A DNA stretch of 64,000 nt from Siphonodentalium dalli (GCA_032622095.1 CP136067.1:131167030-131231029); one strand, 5' to 3'. Shown: positions 9,625-21,734, counted from the first letter of the stretch. A program made the numbers and translations. The notes: a model not told the origin generated them from the sequence alone.

Positions 9625-12600
9625 CTATAAGATACTTACACACTGAACTACATGGTATATTCATCTTTATTCACAAGAAAGGATTCTATGAGATCCGTTT
9701 AAAATTTATTATTTTGGTACGAAATAGCTTAAGTACCTTTTTGAATCATTATTTATATGACGTAGCAGGTCAAGGTCATTTGTTCACTTGTTATGTATAT
9801 AAGCAAGTGTGGACCCAGTCAAGATCTCTTTTTCATCCTCTTACAAGACTCGAGGGGTGTGACCGAGCAGCGGGGAGGGAAAATCCCAATTTATAGGGAA
9901 TATGTATTATCTATTGAAAATGTTATATTCCCTTCAAAGATACGTTACACACTGAACTACATGGTGGAATCAACTCATAGGAGGAGGCTGCGAGGAATGA
10001 GAAACTATTGTATTGTAGTTAAGAGTAATTAATTTGAACCTGCTGAGTAGCAACAAATGGATCCAAAAGGTACCGATTTGCAAATTTTATTGATGGTACA
10101 AGGTAGAGTGGAGAAAGTGGAAGAATGAGCCCATTGGCTGAATCTCTGCACCTCCCCCCCCCCCTTTTGGTTCTGAAGTCAGACAAACCTGTAATTGTGA
10201 AATCTCCCCAAGGTCATATGCAGGTCCATGCATGTGCCACCTCCTCCCTGGAGTAAGCTGGTCATATGCAGAAAGCATAGACCACCCTGCTCCATGGTAT
10301 GTGACTGAACGAACCAAGATATCCCAACGTTTCGACACCAGAGGAAGAAAATCTATTGTTACCTGAATGGTCAATATGGATGCAAAACGAGGAAGTGGCA
10401 ACTGTAAATACGATTAGAAACATACCACCAAGTCATGTATGGTGAAGAAAACCCAGAATTAAATAGCCACCGCATCAAGATTGTAAGGTTTGCGACCTAC
10501 TGGCAGTAACGGTGTCTAACTCGACCAACTGATAAAGGCGCAAAAGAAGTATTTTCGGACTGACCATCAAAATGACAGTATGTTACTTCAGTGAATTAAT
10601 ACACCGGACAGAGGCCATATTCCGTCCGACAATGCCCATGATTGGTAGCTACTTTAAGTCTGGAAACTGGTAACAAAAACCCCAGGTAACGAAGTCCATG
10701 AAGAGCGTTATAGGACTTGGAAATTCCCAAAATGTTTTCTGGTATCGAAACAATCGAGAAGAAAAAGTTCGGAGAGTCCTGACTTGTAACTACCTCCACA
10801 GCCTGTCAATCCAATAGTGTATGCAGTTACACGTACACTTGATTCAAAGGAATACTTTGCAGTCTGCATGTAACATGTGAGAAAATGTGTAGAAGGAGGA
10901 GACCCATCGTGATGGAACTACTTCAAACAGTCTGAAAGAAGGAACAGGCCATGGATGATTAAGGTCCCAAAAACAACCAGACTGTGGATAAGAAGAAGAT
11001 TGTGTCTGCTTGTTATTCACTGATTGTTCTTAACAGCCGAAGGGCCCGGGTCCATGAGCAGTTATTGGTTTTTAGCCCACCGCAACGACCAAGGAGAAAG
11101 CATATACTCGGTTGACATGAGGTCGAGGAGGTATGCCAGAGGTGTGAACAGAAGGCAAAATTTACCGAAGACCAGTCACATGAGTGTATGGTCGGACGGT
11201 TGTCTGTCGCTCATACAGCGAGGACCCGGAACCTAGGTCCTCCCCGCGGGCAGAGACTCTCTGTCGCCAACAATGATTGTCTCATGTGCGCCGTTAGACG
11301 AATTGCCCGTCTGTTTGAGTAATGCAAGACAGCACGTCAAAAAAGGAGCACTGAGTACAATAAAGCCCGATTCCAGAGGTGCCACGACTATTTATATTGA
11401 TAATCGACAATCGGTCGGCCACAACAGACTATAATCGATTAATCGTACCTAACACCAGCAGTGGAAGTATTCTGTAATATGGCCTATTGGCTTGGTGCTG
11501 GGTAACTACAATTTGCTGTTGTTTGAGGAATCGGCTCAGGACATGTTTACATTAATGAAGTGCATCACAAACCACTTTTATTGACCAATGAACAGAATGT
11601 ATTCTATACCTGCACAATTATCGGCCATGTTATGGTGATAATAGAATTTGTGAGGTCATTAGAACGAACGTAAATATGAATTTCAGTGTCTGAATAGCCA
11701 AACATGCAAACCATATAAAGTAGGAATGCATAATGAATGGCCGACAGTTTGTATTTGATAATATCGAGGTTCATTCAGCATTCACTGCATGATACGCAAT
11801 AGCCTATACAATTAACCTCTAAGGATACTTATTCAAGCACAGTATACTCAAATGACATCATGGAGAACATTGCTGATTAAAATGCCATACATGTAGGTTC
11901 CCTAGTTTCCAGAGAATTTCAATCAACTCCCATTGGTTCAATCAGATTCAAGGGCAAGTGCATTCAGCTCATTGAAGACAGTGACAGTCGGCATATATCA
12001 AAGATGTAGTTCCGCCTTACAAGTAGAAATATACAATGACAACGTGTGTTGTTGGCATGATGCAAGGCTCAAAGTTCTGAAATGCATCTGTTCACATGGA
12101 ACAGGTTATAACCCACCGTACCGCCACCCTAGAAGATTGCGTGAGTTCAATTGTCTATATCGTAACCTGATAAGCTAACCCAAACTGTAAAGCCATGATA
12201 TTGAGCGAGAATAGATCTAATCCTGGTACTACAGGTAAAAAAACCCATTGGGATTGTCCTAAGACTGTAGAGTCAAAAGCTGATGAATGTTCTACGCACA
12301 GAGAAACGTGAGTCACAACTTGGTTCGCAGAAAAAACAGCCTATAACTGCAGAAAGCCAGATTGACACTCGCAAGGAATCCAAGGCTTGGTGTTTCGCCC
12401 CATGGAACCGTAGTAAGGGCGAAAGATGATCGGTGTAAATTTATCACCAGAAAAATCGAATGGTCACCCATAAACAAAGGACAATGCTAATCAGTGACAA
12501 GTGGAAAGGTAATAAGTTTGAGCCCTGGTAAAACCTCATGGTTGTAGAACAAATTGAGTGTTTGTTAAAAGTCTCTGCCCCGGCCGATGACTGTGCTATG

Positions 12601-14756
12601 TACACTGTTATGGACAGCACCCGAGATTATCCGGCATCAGCCGGCGCGCTGTCCGGTGGCCCAATGCTCGGTCTCCCCTCGAACCTCCCGGGACCCAAAT
12701 CGGAGGCGAGAAACTGCGTCTGCCACACCTCGATGCCTTGCAATTAACTCTAGCTCTTTTTTAGAGCCACAAGAAAAAACAGCAAGATCTCTCCGAAAAC
12801 CAAAGTGAGAATCAGGATTCGCATTGGATGGCAAGTAGCCCTGTTAATTAGAATTGTAATCTAAATGTGGGATCGGCAGATCCAAACCATGGATTTTGTT
12901 ATCTTTAAAGTTAAAAAACTGAATAAACAGGGCTGCGTAAAGCCTGGGAAGAGACATCGAGGTATGATTAATGTTCAGACTGTTTCCCCCCCTAACTGGA
13001 GCCAGCTTAAACCTTGACGTGAAGCTGAATCATACCGTGCAGCCAGTAGGGCGGTGGCGACATACTTGGTCACGACACAAATCCAGATACCTCACCAACA
13101 TGATGACACCACACTTAATGTTTCTAAATGAACACAATCCGCATTGAACTACATGTTGAATGGGCAGATCAGTCAAATATACATAGAATGAATTGCCACA
13201 GCCCCAGTGGCTACACTGGCTACAACTCACCTCCCGTCAAAGAGCCAGCATTTTACGGCCATGCAGAGTCCCGGGAAATGGTCTTAACAGCAATTCCACC
13301 CGAGGGTAGACGCCAGGGAGCAACTTACTTTGGAAATTTTGATTATCCAATAAAGAGCCTCACATTGACATGATGAAAGTATTTTGTTCTCATATCTCAA
13401 ACTAAAATGCATGGCTATTATCCAAGATTGGATGGCAAATTGTGACGTGATGCGATACCAGTTAAGTTGCTCCCTAGGGGGCTGACAGATCTTTGTACGT
13501 CCCACCTGCTTGTGAAAGGGAGATGGGAGGACGAAAATCTGAGGTAGGTTCCAGCAGCAGCGGGCGAGCATGGTCGGATCCGTGCATAGTGGAACCCACC
13601 CTCGGAACAGTATGGCGCCTTGCCACAGTGACATTGGTGAAGTATGCGGCGGGGCCCCTCAAGGTCTGCATGGAACGAGGAATTTGATTAGCCTGAACCT
13701 GCTTGACAATGGGGTGACTGAAACCGAGGCCATACGAGGAAGAAAATTGCTTGTTTTATGACCAGTTATAAGGATCAGGAAAGTGACCTAAAAATATTCC
13801 AGGAAATTAGGTGACTGATGTGTCACATTATTACGTGTGAAATTGTGTCAGTCACTCAGTGATCTGACAAAAAAGTTATTTTGCTGGCAAACAATCTCAA
13901 TGTGTATTGTATTGTAAACGAATTCATAGTGAACTACGAGCCAAGCGAAACCACACAAGTGAGTTAATTCCTAGATAAACGAAAAAAGGACCCAAACCTG
14001 ATCCCTAATTTTGCTACATATGTCAACATGAAACAGATGTGTGAGTGACAATTTCAGAATTTCAACGTAAACAAAACGAATGTTGTCACGTGGCAATTTC
14101 CTATAACCGCAATGTTGTCTCACTGGTTGAATGATCTAATACTTACATTCTAAAACCACAAGAACAGAGATAACATAGCAACTGTGCTGTATAGGCATTC
14201 CCAAAGAGAGTTCAACACGTGAACGGCTGCATATATACAGACGAATTCAATTTCGAATTCAATTCGGAATACTAAACCACGTGCTCCGGAAGTTGGGGAA
14301 TTACCCACAATTTTCAACATAATAAAATAGTTTTTATTTTGTTTTTTGCGTAAAATAAAACAAGTGAAATTGAATGAAATTGTCACTCTGATATTATTGA
14401 ATAATTATTGTGTCGTTTCCCAAAAATGAAACGATGTCACAACAAATTAAACAAATTGGAACGGAATTGTTAAATGAAGCCGACAATAATATGTGGGTTT
14501 CAATTTTCTCATAGCGTGTACTTCCCTTCGAGTCACAAGAAAAAAAGAGATCTTGACTGGGTCCACACTTGCTTATATACATAACAAGTGAACAAATGAC
14601 CTTGACCTGCTACGTCATATAAATAATGATTCAAAAAGGTACTTAAGCTATTTCGTACCAAAATAATAAATTTTAAACGGATCTCATAGAATCCTTTCTT
14701 GTGAATAAAGATGAATATACCATGTAGTTCAGTGTGTAACGTATCTTTGAAGGGAA
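9625..14756. mobile_element. 5.1-kb element with ~215-bp inverted ends and no recognised coding
   Basis: 9625-9842 and 14543-14756 are close inverted copies (GACGTAGCAGGTCAAGGTCA, GTGGACCCAGTCAAGATC). A second partial copy of the end follows at 9935-9970. The interior (10.0-14.1 kb) is less AT-rich than its surroundings and has no open frame above about 120 codons or any recognised motif. It could be a non-autonomous DNA transposon or a heavily decayed one. Confidence 0.7.
10000..14140. other. Interior of the 5.1-kb element, no gene recognised
   Basis: Only short, overlapping open frames occur. A stretch near 11385-11445 (GTGCCACGACTA ... CGATTAATCG) resembles an hAT terminus, pointing to a further nested remnant. 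Confidence 0.5.
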
Positions 14757-14760
14757 TATG

Positions 14761-15668
14761 TAACGACTGTTGCGGGTGATCGCAATGGCGGCCATTTTGT
14801 TCTCTCCCCAAGTTGTCGATTGCAGATTGTTTTGTCAGACGATATTGAAGGATTAGTTGCAATCATATGAACGTCATAATGTTCAAATATTTGTGACATA
14901 TTATGATTGGTTTTGTGTTTTTTCTGGAAAAAATTGTTGAAAAAAAATCGAATTTCTCAAATTATGAACCATATTCTGGCGGCCATCTTGGATTTTGATT
15001 TACAAATTTGACATCAGTTAACGTAGAAATATATAAGAAACCGAATGCAATTCATTGCAATGTCATAAATCAATTGGTTTTTCCACAATTGTCATATAAA
15101 TAGACATAGGGTAATATCGCGAAATGCACCGACTATTGTGGATGATCGCACTGGCGGCCATTTTACTTTCTCCCTGATTTGTCGATTACAGATTTTTTTG
15201 TCAGATGATATTGAAGGATTACTTGTGGTCATATAAACGTCATAATGTTCTAATATTTGTGACATTTTATGATTGGTTTTGTGCTTTTTCTGAATTTTTT
15301 TTGGAAAACAAATCTAATTTTTCAAATTCTGTGCCATATTCTGGCGGCCATCTTGGATTTTGATTTTCAAATTTGATATCAGTTGATGTAGAAATATATA
15401 AGGAACAAAATGCAATTGATTGCAATGTCATATCTCAATTAGTTTTTCCACAATCGTCATATAAATAGACATAGGGTAAAATCGCGAAATTTTCCGACCC
15501 TCATGGGCTATAACATGGGCTATATTCTTGGATTACGTCATATGCGGCCAGGTTGTTTTCTTGTTAACATCCGGAATTCTACTCTAGAGGTGTCCAGGTA
15601 CATACAAAAATCGGTCCGGAAGAGTCCTGTGGGGGGTCCATAGGGGGTGTACCTAGCTGCCCGACTAC
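14761..15668. repeat. Right long inverted repeat
   Basis: Reverse complement of 5215-6130 with the same two subrepeats, ending CCTAGCTGCCCGACTA. The match is high through the tip, so the two arms are of recent or co-evolving origin. Confidence 0.88.
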
Positions 15669-16593
15669 ATGGGATATTATACTTTCCAAGGTTAAGAAAA
15701 TGTAAGGAGAACATTGTTTTGATATAAACTAATGTATTCCACTATAAAGAATGACCATAATAAGATCGTTCTCAATGTTGTAGATGGACCAGTCTACTAA
15801 CGTTTTATCACCTGTTGTCACATTTAATGAGAAGAGAACATTTGCGTTTCTAATATTGTTTTGTAACAAGCATGTTTAATAACAACAAACAGAACTAAAT
15901 ATCCGGTTCAATTACTCAAATAAAAATACGTAAATTGATTACAATCGAAACGAAAAGATATATATAGTGATCTTCATAGAAAGTCTAGAATGACTTATTC
16001 TGCCGTATCTGAATAAGTATTATGTACCTCAATACATGCCAGCCATAAAAACTTCTTCAAATATTAAACCAGCATACACATCGCAAATACGCACAATATT
16101 TCTTTCCGGTTTGCGTTCCCGAAATTGTAAATCTCAGAATTGTTTACCATTTACCGTTTACCTTTTCGAATTGATAAAATACCGAAATATTTGAACACAT
16201 TTGACTTAATAAACTTTGGGTTTGGGCAGCTTGTGGTGACAATATACCTGGTAGTTATCGTTGCCTAGTGTCAGTTTTTTGAATACCAACACATACACCA
16301 TTGTATGTCTATCATATTCGATGCTTGAAACATAACTAATTTCTGTTTTCTAGTTTCCTATTTTCGTGTTATCATTTGACAGCTTGGTCAAATTGAAAAT
16401 CGTAATAAAATGGTTCAACGCAGGCCTTTTTTCCAGACGCGGCTATGCCCGAGAATCAAAACACTTATTTTTTTTGGCCTAAGCCTTTTTGTTGTAGTTT
16501 TTAGAGATTATTCAAGGTTAGAGGATGATGTTTAAATACTTTTCAAGGACTGGCTTAAATTTAAGTGCTTATAAAAAAGAGGGTCAAAATTTA

Positions 16594-16832
16594 ACCCTTT
16601 CTATACTAGAGTATATTATCATTGACAAGTGGTTCCCTTAGGAAACGTTCAGATAATAAGTTCAACAAATGATCATTTCCCTCCAATGAATATGAATCAT
16701 TCTGCTCTTGTGTTATCTGTTCTCTCTGTCTTCTGCTTTTATTACCTTAACACCCCTCCAAATGAATAATAGACCATCCCAATGTATACTTTTATAACTG
16801 AATGGGAGAATCCATTAGTATAGAAATGGGTA
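16594..16832. mobile_element. ~239-bp MITE
   Basis: The ends TTAACCCTTTCTATACTA and the complement of TAGTATAGAAATGGGTAA face each other; the right half is repeated at 3375-3466. Confidence 0.65.
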
Positions 16833-16858
16833 AGCACTTTTCATTTAGCATACAAACC

Positions 16859-16917
16859 CTACAAGAGAACAGATTCCACTACAAGAGAACAGATTCCACT
16901 ACAAGAGAACAGATTCT
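16859..16917. repeat. 21-bp tandem repeat beside MARS1 exon h donor
   Basis: Nearly three copies of ACAAGAGAACAGATTCCACT, ending 14 bp from the donor of exon h. Unlike the other three arrays, this one does not include the splice site itself. Confidence 0.9.
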
Positions 16918-16930
16918 AGTTTTGACGTAC

Positions 16931-17047
16931 CTGGAGAAGACATCTGCACTGAGAACACATCCGATGATATTTCCCAGATGAGGAACGTTGTTGACATAAG
17001 GGAGAGCACTGGTGATTAGATAATTTTTACATCCTATCTTTGGAAGT
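16931..17047 (-). CDS. MARS1: MARS1 exon h: start of the class I Rossmann fold with HIGH motif
   Basis: This 117-bp exon (1 + 38 codons + 2) runs from TTTTCAG to CCAG/GTACGT. It encodes [20 protein letters not shown] and then [12 protein letters not shown], almost identical to animal MARS1. HLGN is the HIGH-signature equivalent that binds ATP in class I synthetases, and [10 protein letters not shown] binds methionine/adenylate. A 21-bp tandem repeat (16859-16917) starts 14 bp beyond the donor. The intron to the next exon is 12.4 kb and contains the nested transposon block at 5.1-16.5 kb. Confidence 0.97.
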
Positions 17048-17601
17048 CTGAAAAATAAAATATCAGGATATTTTATAGGAATAACAATGTATGTGCTGGC
17101 CAGAAAATTATATTGGATAAACATAGCGGATCATAATGCAATGACTGAAAGCAATATAATAAGTTATATACATATTTCTACACCTCTACTTGTATGTATA
17201 TCCATATCAGATTTATGGAGGCACAAATATATATCATACCTTACTCGTATTGAAATTCGTGCAGTACTATTTTTTGCTCAGATTAAAATTCGCGCACCTA
17301 GCTGCAAATACAAAACTGCTATTTCTATTTTCGTAAAAGTCTTGGATCCCATGACAATTTCAATTGTTTGTGTTAATCGTTCCTACATGAACATGTGTAA
17401 ATTAAATACCATCACTGCAGATTTACATTGTGTAAAATATATTACTGCATCATCTAATTGTTATGAAGATGGGTGATTGAGTGTCTATATACTTCAGATG
17501 AGCGATTGAGTGTCTATATACTTCACATCATTATTCTGATATTAAAATAGTTCTAGACATCATTGAAATGAACTCAAAAGAAGTAAAATCACAACCAGGT
17601 T

Positions 17602-17876
17602 GGCAGCTGACCAATCCTTGAAATAGTGTGTCTGTCATTTGCAGAATGAGGTCCCCAGAGGGAGAATATAGTGATGCTACCCTGCATAGCGGGCTAGCAT
17701 CACCAAATTCACCCTCTGGGAACCTCATTCTGCTAAGGCCTAAGCAGAATGAGGTCCCCAGAGGGTAAATTTGGTAATGCTAGCCCGCTGTGCGGGATAG
17801 CATCACTAAATTCACCCTCTGGGGACCTCATTCTGCAAATGACAGGCTCACTATTTCAAGGCTTGCAGCTGACTTC
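17602..17876. mobile_element. Double-hairpin MITE (GAGGTCCCC family)
   Basis: The outer inverted arms read CAGCTGACCAATCCTTGAAA and end with TTTCAAGGCTTGCAGCTG. Two consecutive hairpins sit inside (17641-17733 and 17744-17837), each with GAATGAGGTCCCCAGAGGG arms and a GCTAGC-containing centre. Two hairpins inside one inverted pair make this a compound copy. Confidence 0.88.
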
Positions 17877-18255
17877 AGAATAAAATCAACACTTGGCTAT
17901 GGTGACATACAGTAATGCTCTAATTAATCGAACTCTTAACCACAGCAGAATTATGGGTAACTTTTCAGGATTTAGTCGGAAATATGGCTTGTTGCCATTC
18001 ATCGGAAAGCTCTCGCCGAGAGCTTTCCGACTAAATCCTGAAAAGTTACCCATAATTCTGCTGTGGTTAAGAGGTCGATTAATTAGACATGGTTCCTGCA
18101 CACATTTCAATGTGAAATACAAGGGTTTTCCAGGAGTATCAGGGTGTGAAATTCAAGGGTTTTCCAGGAGTGACAGGGTCAAAATTCAAGGATTTTCCAG
18201 GAGTTAATGGATATTTAATGGATTGTGGGAAACACTGTCTAAGAGCTGCTAGCAA

Positions 18256-18663
18256 TGACCGTGTATACTTACTATGACTGGGTATCATGGGGGGATAGGA
18301 CCATGTATAGTTAATATGACTGGGTATCATGGGGGGATAGGACCGTGTATACTTACTATGACTGGGTATCATGGGGGGATAGGACTGTGTATACTTACTA
18401 TGACTGGGTATCATGGGGGGATAGGCCGTGTATACTTACTATGACTGGGTATCATGGGGGGATAGGACCGTGTATACTTACTATGACTGGGTATCATGGG
18501 GGGATAGGACCATGTATAGTTACTATGACTGGGTATCATGGGGGGATAGGACCGTGTATACTTACTATGACTGGGTATCATGGGGGGATAGGACCGTGTA
18601 TACTTATTATGACTGGGTATCATGGGGGGATAGGACCGTGTATACTTACTATGACTTCCAGTG
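18256..18663. repeat. 42-bp minisatellite containing a splice-donor consensus
   Basis: About nine and a half copies of a 42-bp unit whose plus-strand core is TATGACTGGGTATCATGGGG. Read on the minus strand, every unit contains CATA/GTAAGTATACAC, the same sequence that ends the BED-finger exon at 18650. The long open frames across it on both strands (PPMIPSHSKYTRSY-type peptides) are products of the repeat. Confidence 0.95.
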
Positions 18664-18881
18664 AAGTGAGTCAGTGGAACGGTGTTGTTGATTTCTCGGG
18701 ATGTCTTTTTGTGTTTTTCGCCGTTGGAATGGGAAACTAAGGCATACTCCCCCATATTGGCAACATCTATTATTTTTAAGCACAGTCGACATCGGGCCTG
18801 GCATGCTTGGCCTTCCACGGACTCTGCCCACTCGAATTTTGTTCGCCACGAAGTTTGGAATCGGCATTTACCACCTGGCAT
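18650..18881 (-). CDS. BED/C2H2-like zinc-finger exon of a transposon-derived gene
   Basis: The ATG at 18881 opens 77 codons ending at the donor GTCATA/GTAAGTAT. The peptide has two early tryptophans (W12, W18), then ACQARCRLCLKIIDVANMGE and ALVSHSNGEKHKK, giving C31-x2-C34-x16-H51-x5-H57. This is the BED-like finger found at the N-terminus of many hAT-type and related transposon proteins. No downstream exon was identified. It may be a first exon of a DNA-transposon ORF or a captured host exon. There is no evidence that it is functional. Confidence 0.6.
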
Positions 18882-19456
18882 ACTTTCATTTTAATGCAAG
18901 ATATTTGTTTATTTCGTGTGGGAATGCACTTGTGACTAATTAGATACATCGAAACAAAAGCTATTCGGTTCTTACCCAATCACAGAGCCGCAAACAAACG
19001 GTAATGGAACTCAACCAAAGATTAAAACAAAGCGGAAGTCGATCGCCGGTTTTACCAGGAATTACCGTAAATACTCCACAATTTTACCATACTAGTACGT
19101 AATTATTGTTCTGCCAATCGCTGGGTAATTGTGCCTTATTCCGCGATCATAACGGACTGCAAATTCAAGGCTTTGCCAACTTTTCAAGGGTGTTTACATG
19201 TCTATTATTCAAGGGTTTTCAAGGAGTTTGGTGAAATACAAGGGTTTTCAAGGGCCTTGAATATGGATTTTCATATTCAAGGGTGTTCAAGGGTTTTCAA
19301 GGACCCGCGGGAACCCTGTTAGAGCATTACTGTAACTAACTCTGGCTGTTTGGTCTTGGTGTCACTCCAGAGTTGTGTATATGGGGAACAACTTTCGAGC
19401 ATCTTCAGCCTAGAACATGTGTATTTTTTGCAAGTATTTCAACGATGTCACGAAGT

Positions 19457-20557
19457 CTAGGGTTGCCATGACTATGAGTTTTCATAATCGATAATCAACC
19501 GTTATAGTCAATGGTTAGTCGATTAATCATTCATATATGCGGCCTATATTACACCCAGGTAAACATGTGATCAAATCGAAATTACAATGACTACTTTACA
19601 TCCAGCCCTTTACACAGATATAAACAGTCAGTCAGCAGGCCTGTCATTCTGAGGCCCTCACCCGTCATAAGCCACCTAAACTCAAATTTGCGCAGCAGGT
19701 AAGCTATTCCCGCAGACGAGAAATTTTAAAAATATCTGTCCTGTCAATCATGTTCCCCATGAACAAGCATTGTGGTGCCAATGTGAAGCGTGTGGAATTG
19801 TTGCATACTTATTGAAAAAGGACTATAGTTAGTTTTGCAGAGAATACCATTGTGTAACGATTACATCACCTAACATATATATAGCACTTCAGTTTATTTC
19901 GCGGACTTCAGTGTGTGCGTACTGCCTGTTACTGTACTTTTAGTTTTGTTATTCGAAGTGATTGCAGCCCATCGCATCGTGCAGCACCAGCGCGGTATGG
20001 GGGGTTTATATATGTTACCATTTTGGAGAATATAATGTATGTAGCACTAATAAGTGATGACACAAACATGTTACTGATTAACTGTCTAACATATATAGAT
20101 GCAGTCCGATGCATGTTGTCCATGTTGGATATAATGATCGCTTATTACCGATCCATAGGAACATAAATTCACAGTTAAACATAATTTATAAACAATGGCA
20201 AGGCCGTAACATGACATCAAAGGCAAAGGAAGCCGCTGACGCGCCACTGACTGTGAGAACATGCTGCACACCGAATTCTTTGAAGATAGCCGTCAAAAGT
20301 CGGCTGTGACATCAAAGACAAAGGAAGCCGCATCAGAAGTGGCAAGAGAACCAGATGTCAGGTGCTAAATTGTGGCTACATACACTGTTAACTTTTACTT
20401 CCAGGCATGGAATTTGTGCACAGTACTGTTTAAATACACAACCCTATACCCACCCCCTCCCTGCCCTTGGGCGATTAGTCGACAAAGGTAAATAACTATC
20501 GACTACCGAACCTGTTGAAGGTTAGTGGATTAATCAAATAATCGTGGCAAGCCTAGA
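19457..20557. mobile_element. hAT-like element remnant
   Basis: The left end TAGGGTTGCCATGACTA, followed by GTCGATTAATC, faces a right end GATTAATCAAATAATCGTGG then CAAGCCTA, the usual hAT GATTAATCGATTA subterminal pattern. The ends are imperfect and no clear 8-bp duplication is visible. The interior repeats TGACATCAAAG.CAAAGGAAG at 20212 and 20306 but has no transposase. Confidence 0.5.
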
Positions 20558-21058
20558 TTTGTCGATATACATGTCATCCATATGAGTAATATGGATATGA
20601 TATCGGTTGCCAGCATGCAAAGATAGGCCTACAAGCAGGTCAATTTTATATTTGGTCCAACTTTCAGTAATGTACGTAACTCATCAACAAATCCCTCTTG
20701 TTTCCCGGCGACTTGATATTACTCTGGAGTTGTAAATTTTTCACTTAGATATAAATTCGCACACCGTTAGCTGCGTGAAAAATATTACTGTGCAAATTTA
20801 AGGTAGATAGATTTATTTTGACGATAGAAATATATTTATCCATTCTGTAAATTTAACACCTTCTTTGGCATCATTGTTCCTCCAAGAGCGATTAATTCTA
20901 TTCATTATTTTATTCCCGTTGACAGCCTGAAAGGAGTATTGATCATATAAATTCCAACCTCCAGTATAAATATGTAATACCCATTATTGAACATTTTATG
21001 TAAATTTCATCTCCTGTAGAAATGAACAAATTAAGATACATAAAATACAAATCCAATG

Positions 21059-21216
21059 TACAGTAATGCTCTAATTAATCTACCTCTTAACCACAGCAGA
21101 AATATGGGTAACTTTTCAGGATTTAGTTGGAAATATGGCTTGTTGCCATTCATCGGAAAGCTCTCGCAACTTAATTTGTGTCCACGGAGAGGTCGATTAA
21201 TTAGAGAATTACTGTA
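21059..21216. mobile_element. 158-bp MITE with TACAGTAATGCTCTAA ends
   Basis: The inverted ends are TACAGTAATGCTCTAATTAA and ATTAGAGAATTACTGTA. The interior is very similar to the left arm of 17908-18090. Confidence 0.85.
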
Positions 21217-21317
21217 CCTATGTTTCAACTAGCAATATAATTGAGGTAATCTGAGATGGGAATGACCACGAAATTGTTTTTTCTTTGTTTTTGGCCTAAT
21301 GAATATACACACACAGT

Positions 21318-21668
21318 ACTTGGTGTTGCCTTTTGATTAGTTTGCGATAGTTTTTCGCCCTAGCATTCCATATTTACATGGGTGTTGCCTTTGATTAGTT
21401 TGGGATAGTTTTTCGCCCCAACCTGCCATATATGCATGGGATGTTGCCTTTTGATTGGTTTGGTATAGTTTTTCGCCCTAACATGCCAAATTTACATCGG
21501 TTGTTGCCTTTTGATTAGTTTGGGATAGTTTTTCGCCCCAACCTGCATATATGCATGGGGTTTTGCCTATCGATTAGTTTTGCAATAGTATTTCGCTCCA
21601 ATATGCCATACTTACATGGGGTGTTGCCTATCGATTGGTTTTGGACAGTTTTTCACGCCAGCCTGCCA
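21318..21668 (-). repeat. ~60-bp minisatellite made from MARS1 exon g end and its splice donor
   Basis: About five full copies and one partial copy of a 58-60 bp unit. The copy at 21610-21668 is the functional exon end; the rest lie in the intron. Copies alternate between a form with TTTACAT (keeps GT, at 21376 and 21493) and a form with TATGCAT (GC, at 21434 and 21553). This suggests duplication of a two-unit block. Remnant codons for KNYPKLIKRQHP can be read in the copies. Confidence 0.93.
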
Positions 21669-21734
21669 CGCATCCACAGCTTTTTCGATATCTTCTGCCG
21701 TAACTGTGATAGTCTGTGATGTCTCTACATGTAC
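21616..21734 (-). CDS. MARS1: MARS1 exon g: linker into catalytic domain
   Basis: This 119-bp exon follows AATACAG and ends at CCCAT/GTAAGTAT: 39 codons plus two bases. The peptide has TVTAEDIEKAVDAWQAGVKN and then CPKPIDRQHP; with the next exon it reads QHPILPKIG, matching QNPVLPVAG before the catalytic core of human MARS1. The last 50 or so bases of the exon and its donor are the founding unit of a ~60-bp tandem array continuing into the intron to about 21318. Some array copies keep a GT at the donor position, so misuse of alternative donors is conceivable. Confidence 0.88.

Larger units (their letters stand above)
5100..16479. mobile_element. Nested transposon block bounded by GGCC inverted ends and TAA
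   Basis: The left end reads TAA then GGCCAAAAAAAAAAGTG; the right end is the complement (AAACACTTATT..GGCC) then TAA. A 3-bp TWA target duplication and GGCC ends fit the PIF/Harbinger superfamily. Inside are long inverted repeats (5215-6190 and 14761-15668), a decayed Gypsy pol and a second inverted-repeat element (9625-14756). Whether all 11.4 kb moved as one unit is inference; no Harbinger transposase was recognised. Confidence 0.55.
17908..19335. mobile_element. Element with TACAGTAATGCTCTAA ends
   Basis: It starts ACAGTAATGCTCTAATTAAT and ends TTAGAGCATTACTGTA. Its left part is a large hairpin (17923-18089) with CTTAACCACAGCAGAATTA arms and GCTCTCG/CCGAGAGC at the centre. A small relative lies at 21059-21216. 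It contains the 42-bp minisatellite and the BED-finger exon below, and many AAGGGTTTTCAAGG repeats (18120-18210 and 19160-19310). Confidence 0.6.

Noticed and set aside
18345-18881. Long open frames of PPMIPSHSKYTRSY repeats on both strands
   Set aside because: They arise because 42 is divisible by three, so the minisatellite stays open in every unit. Only the non-repetitive BED-finger part was kept.
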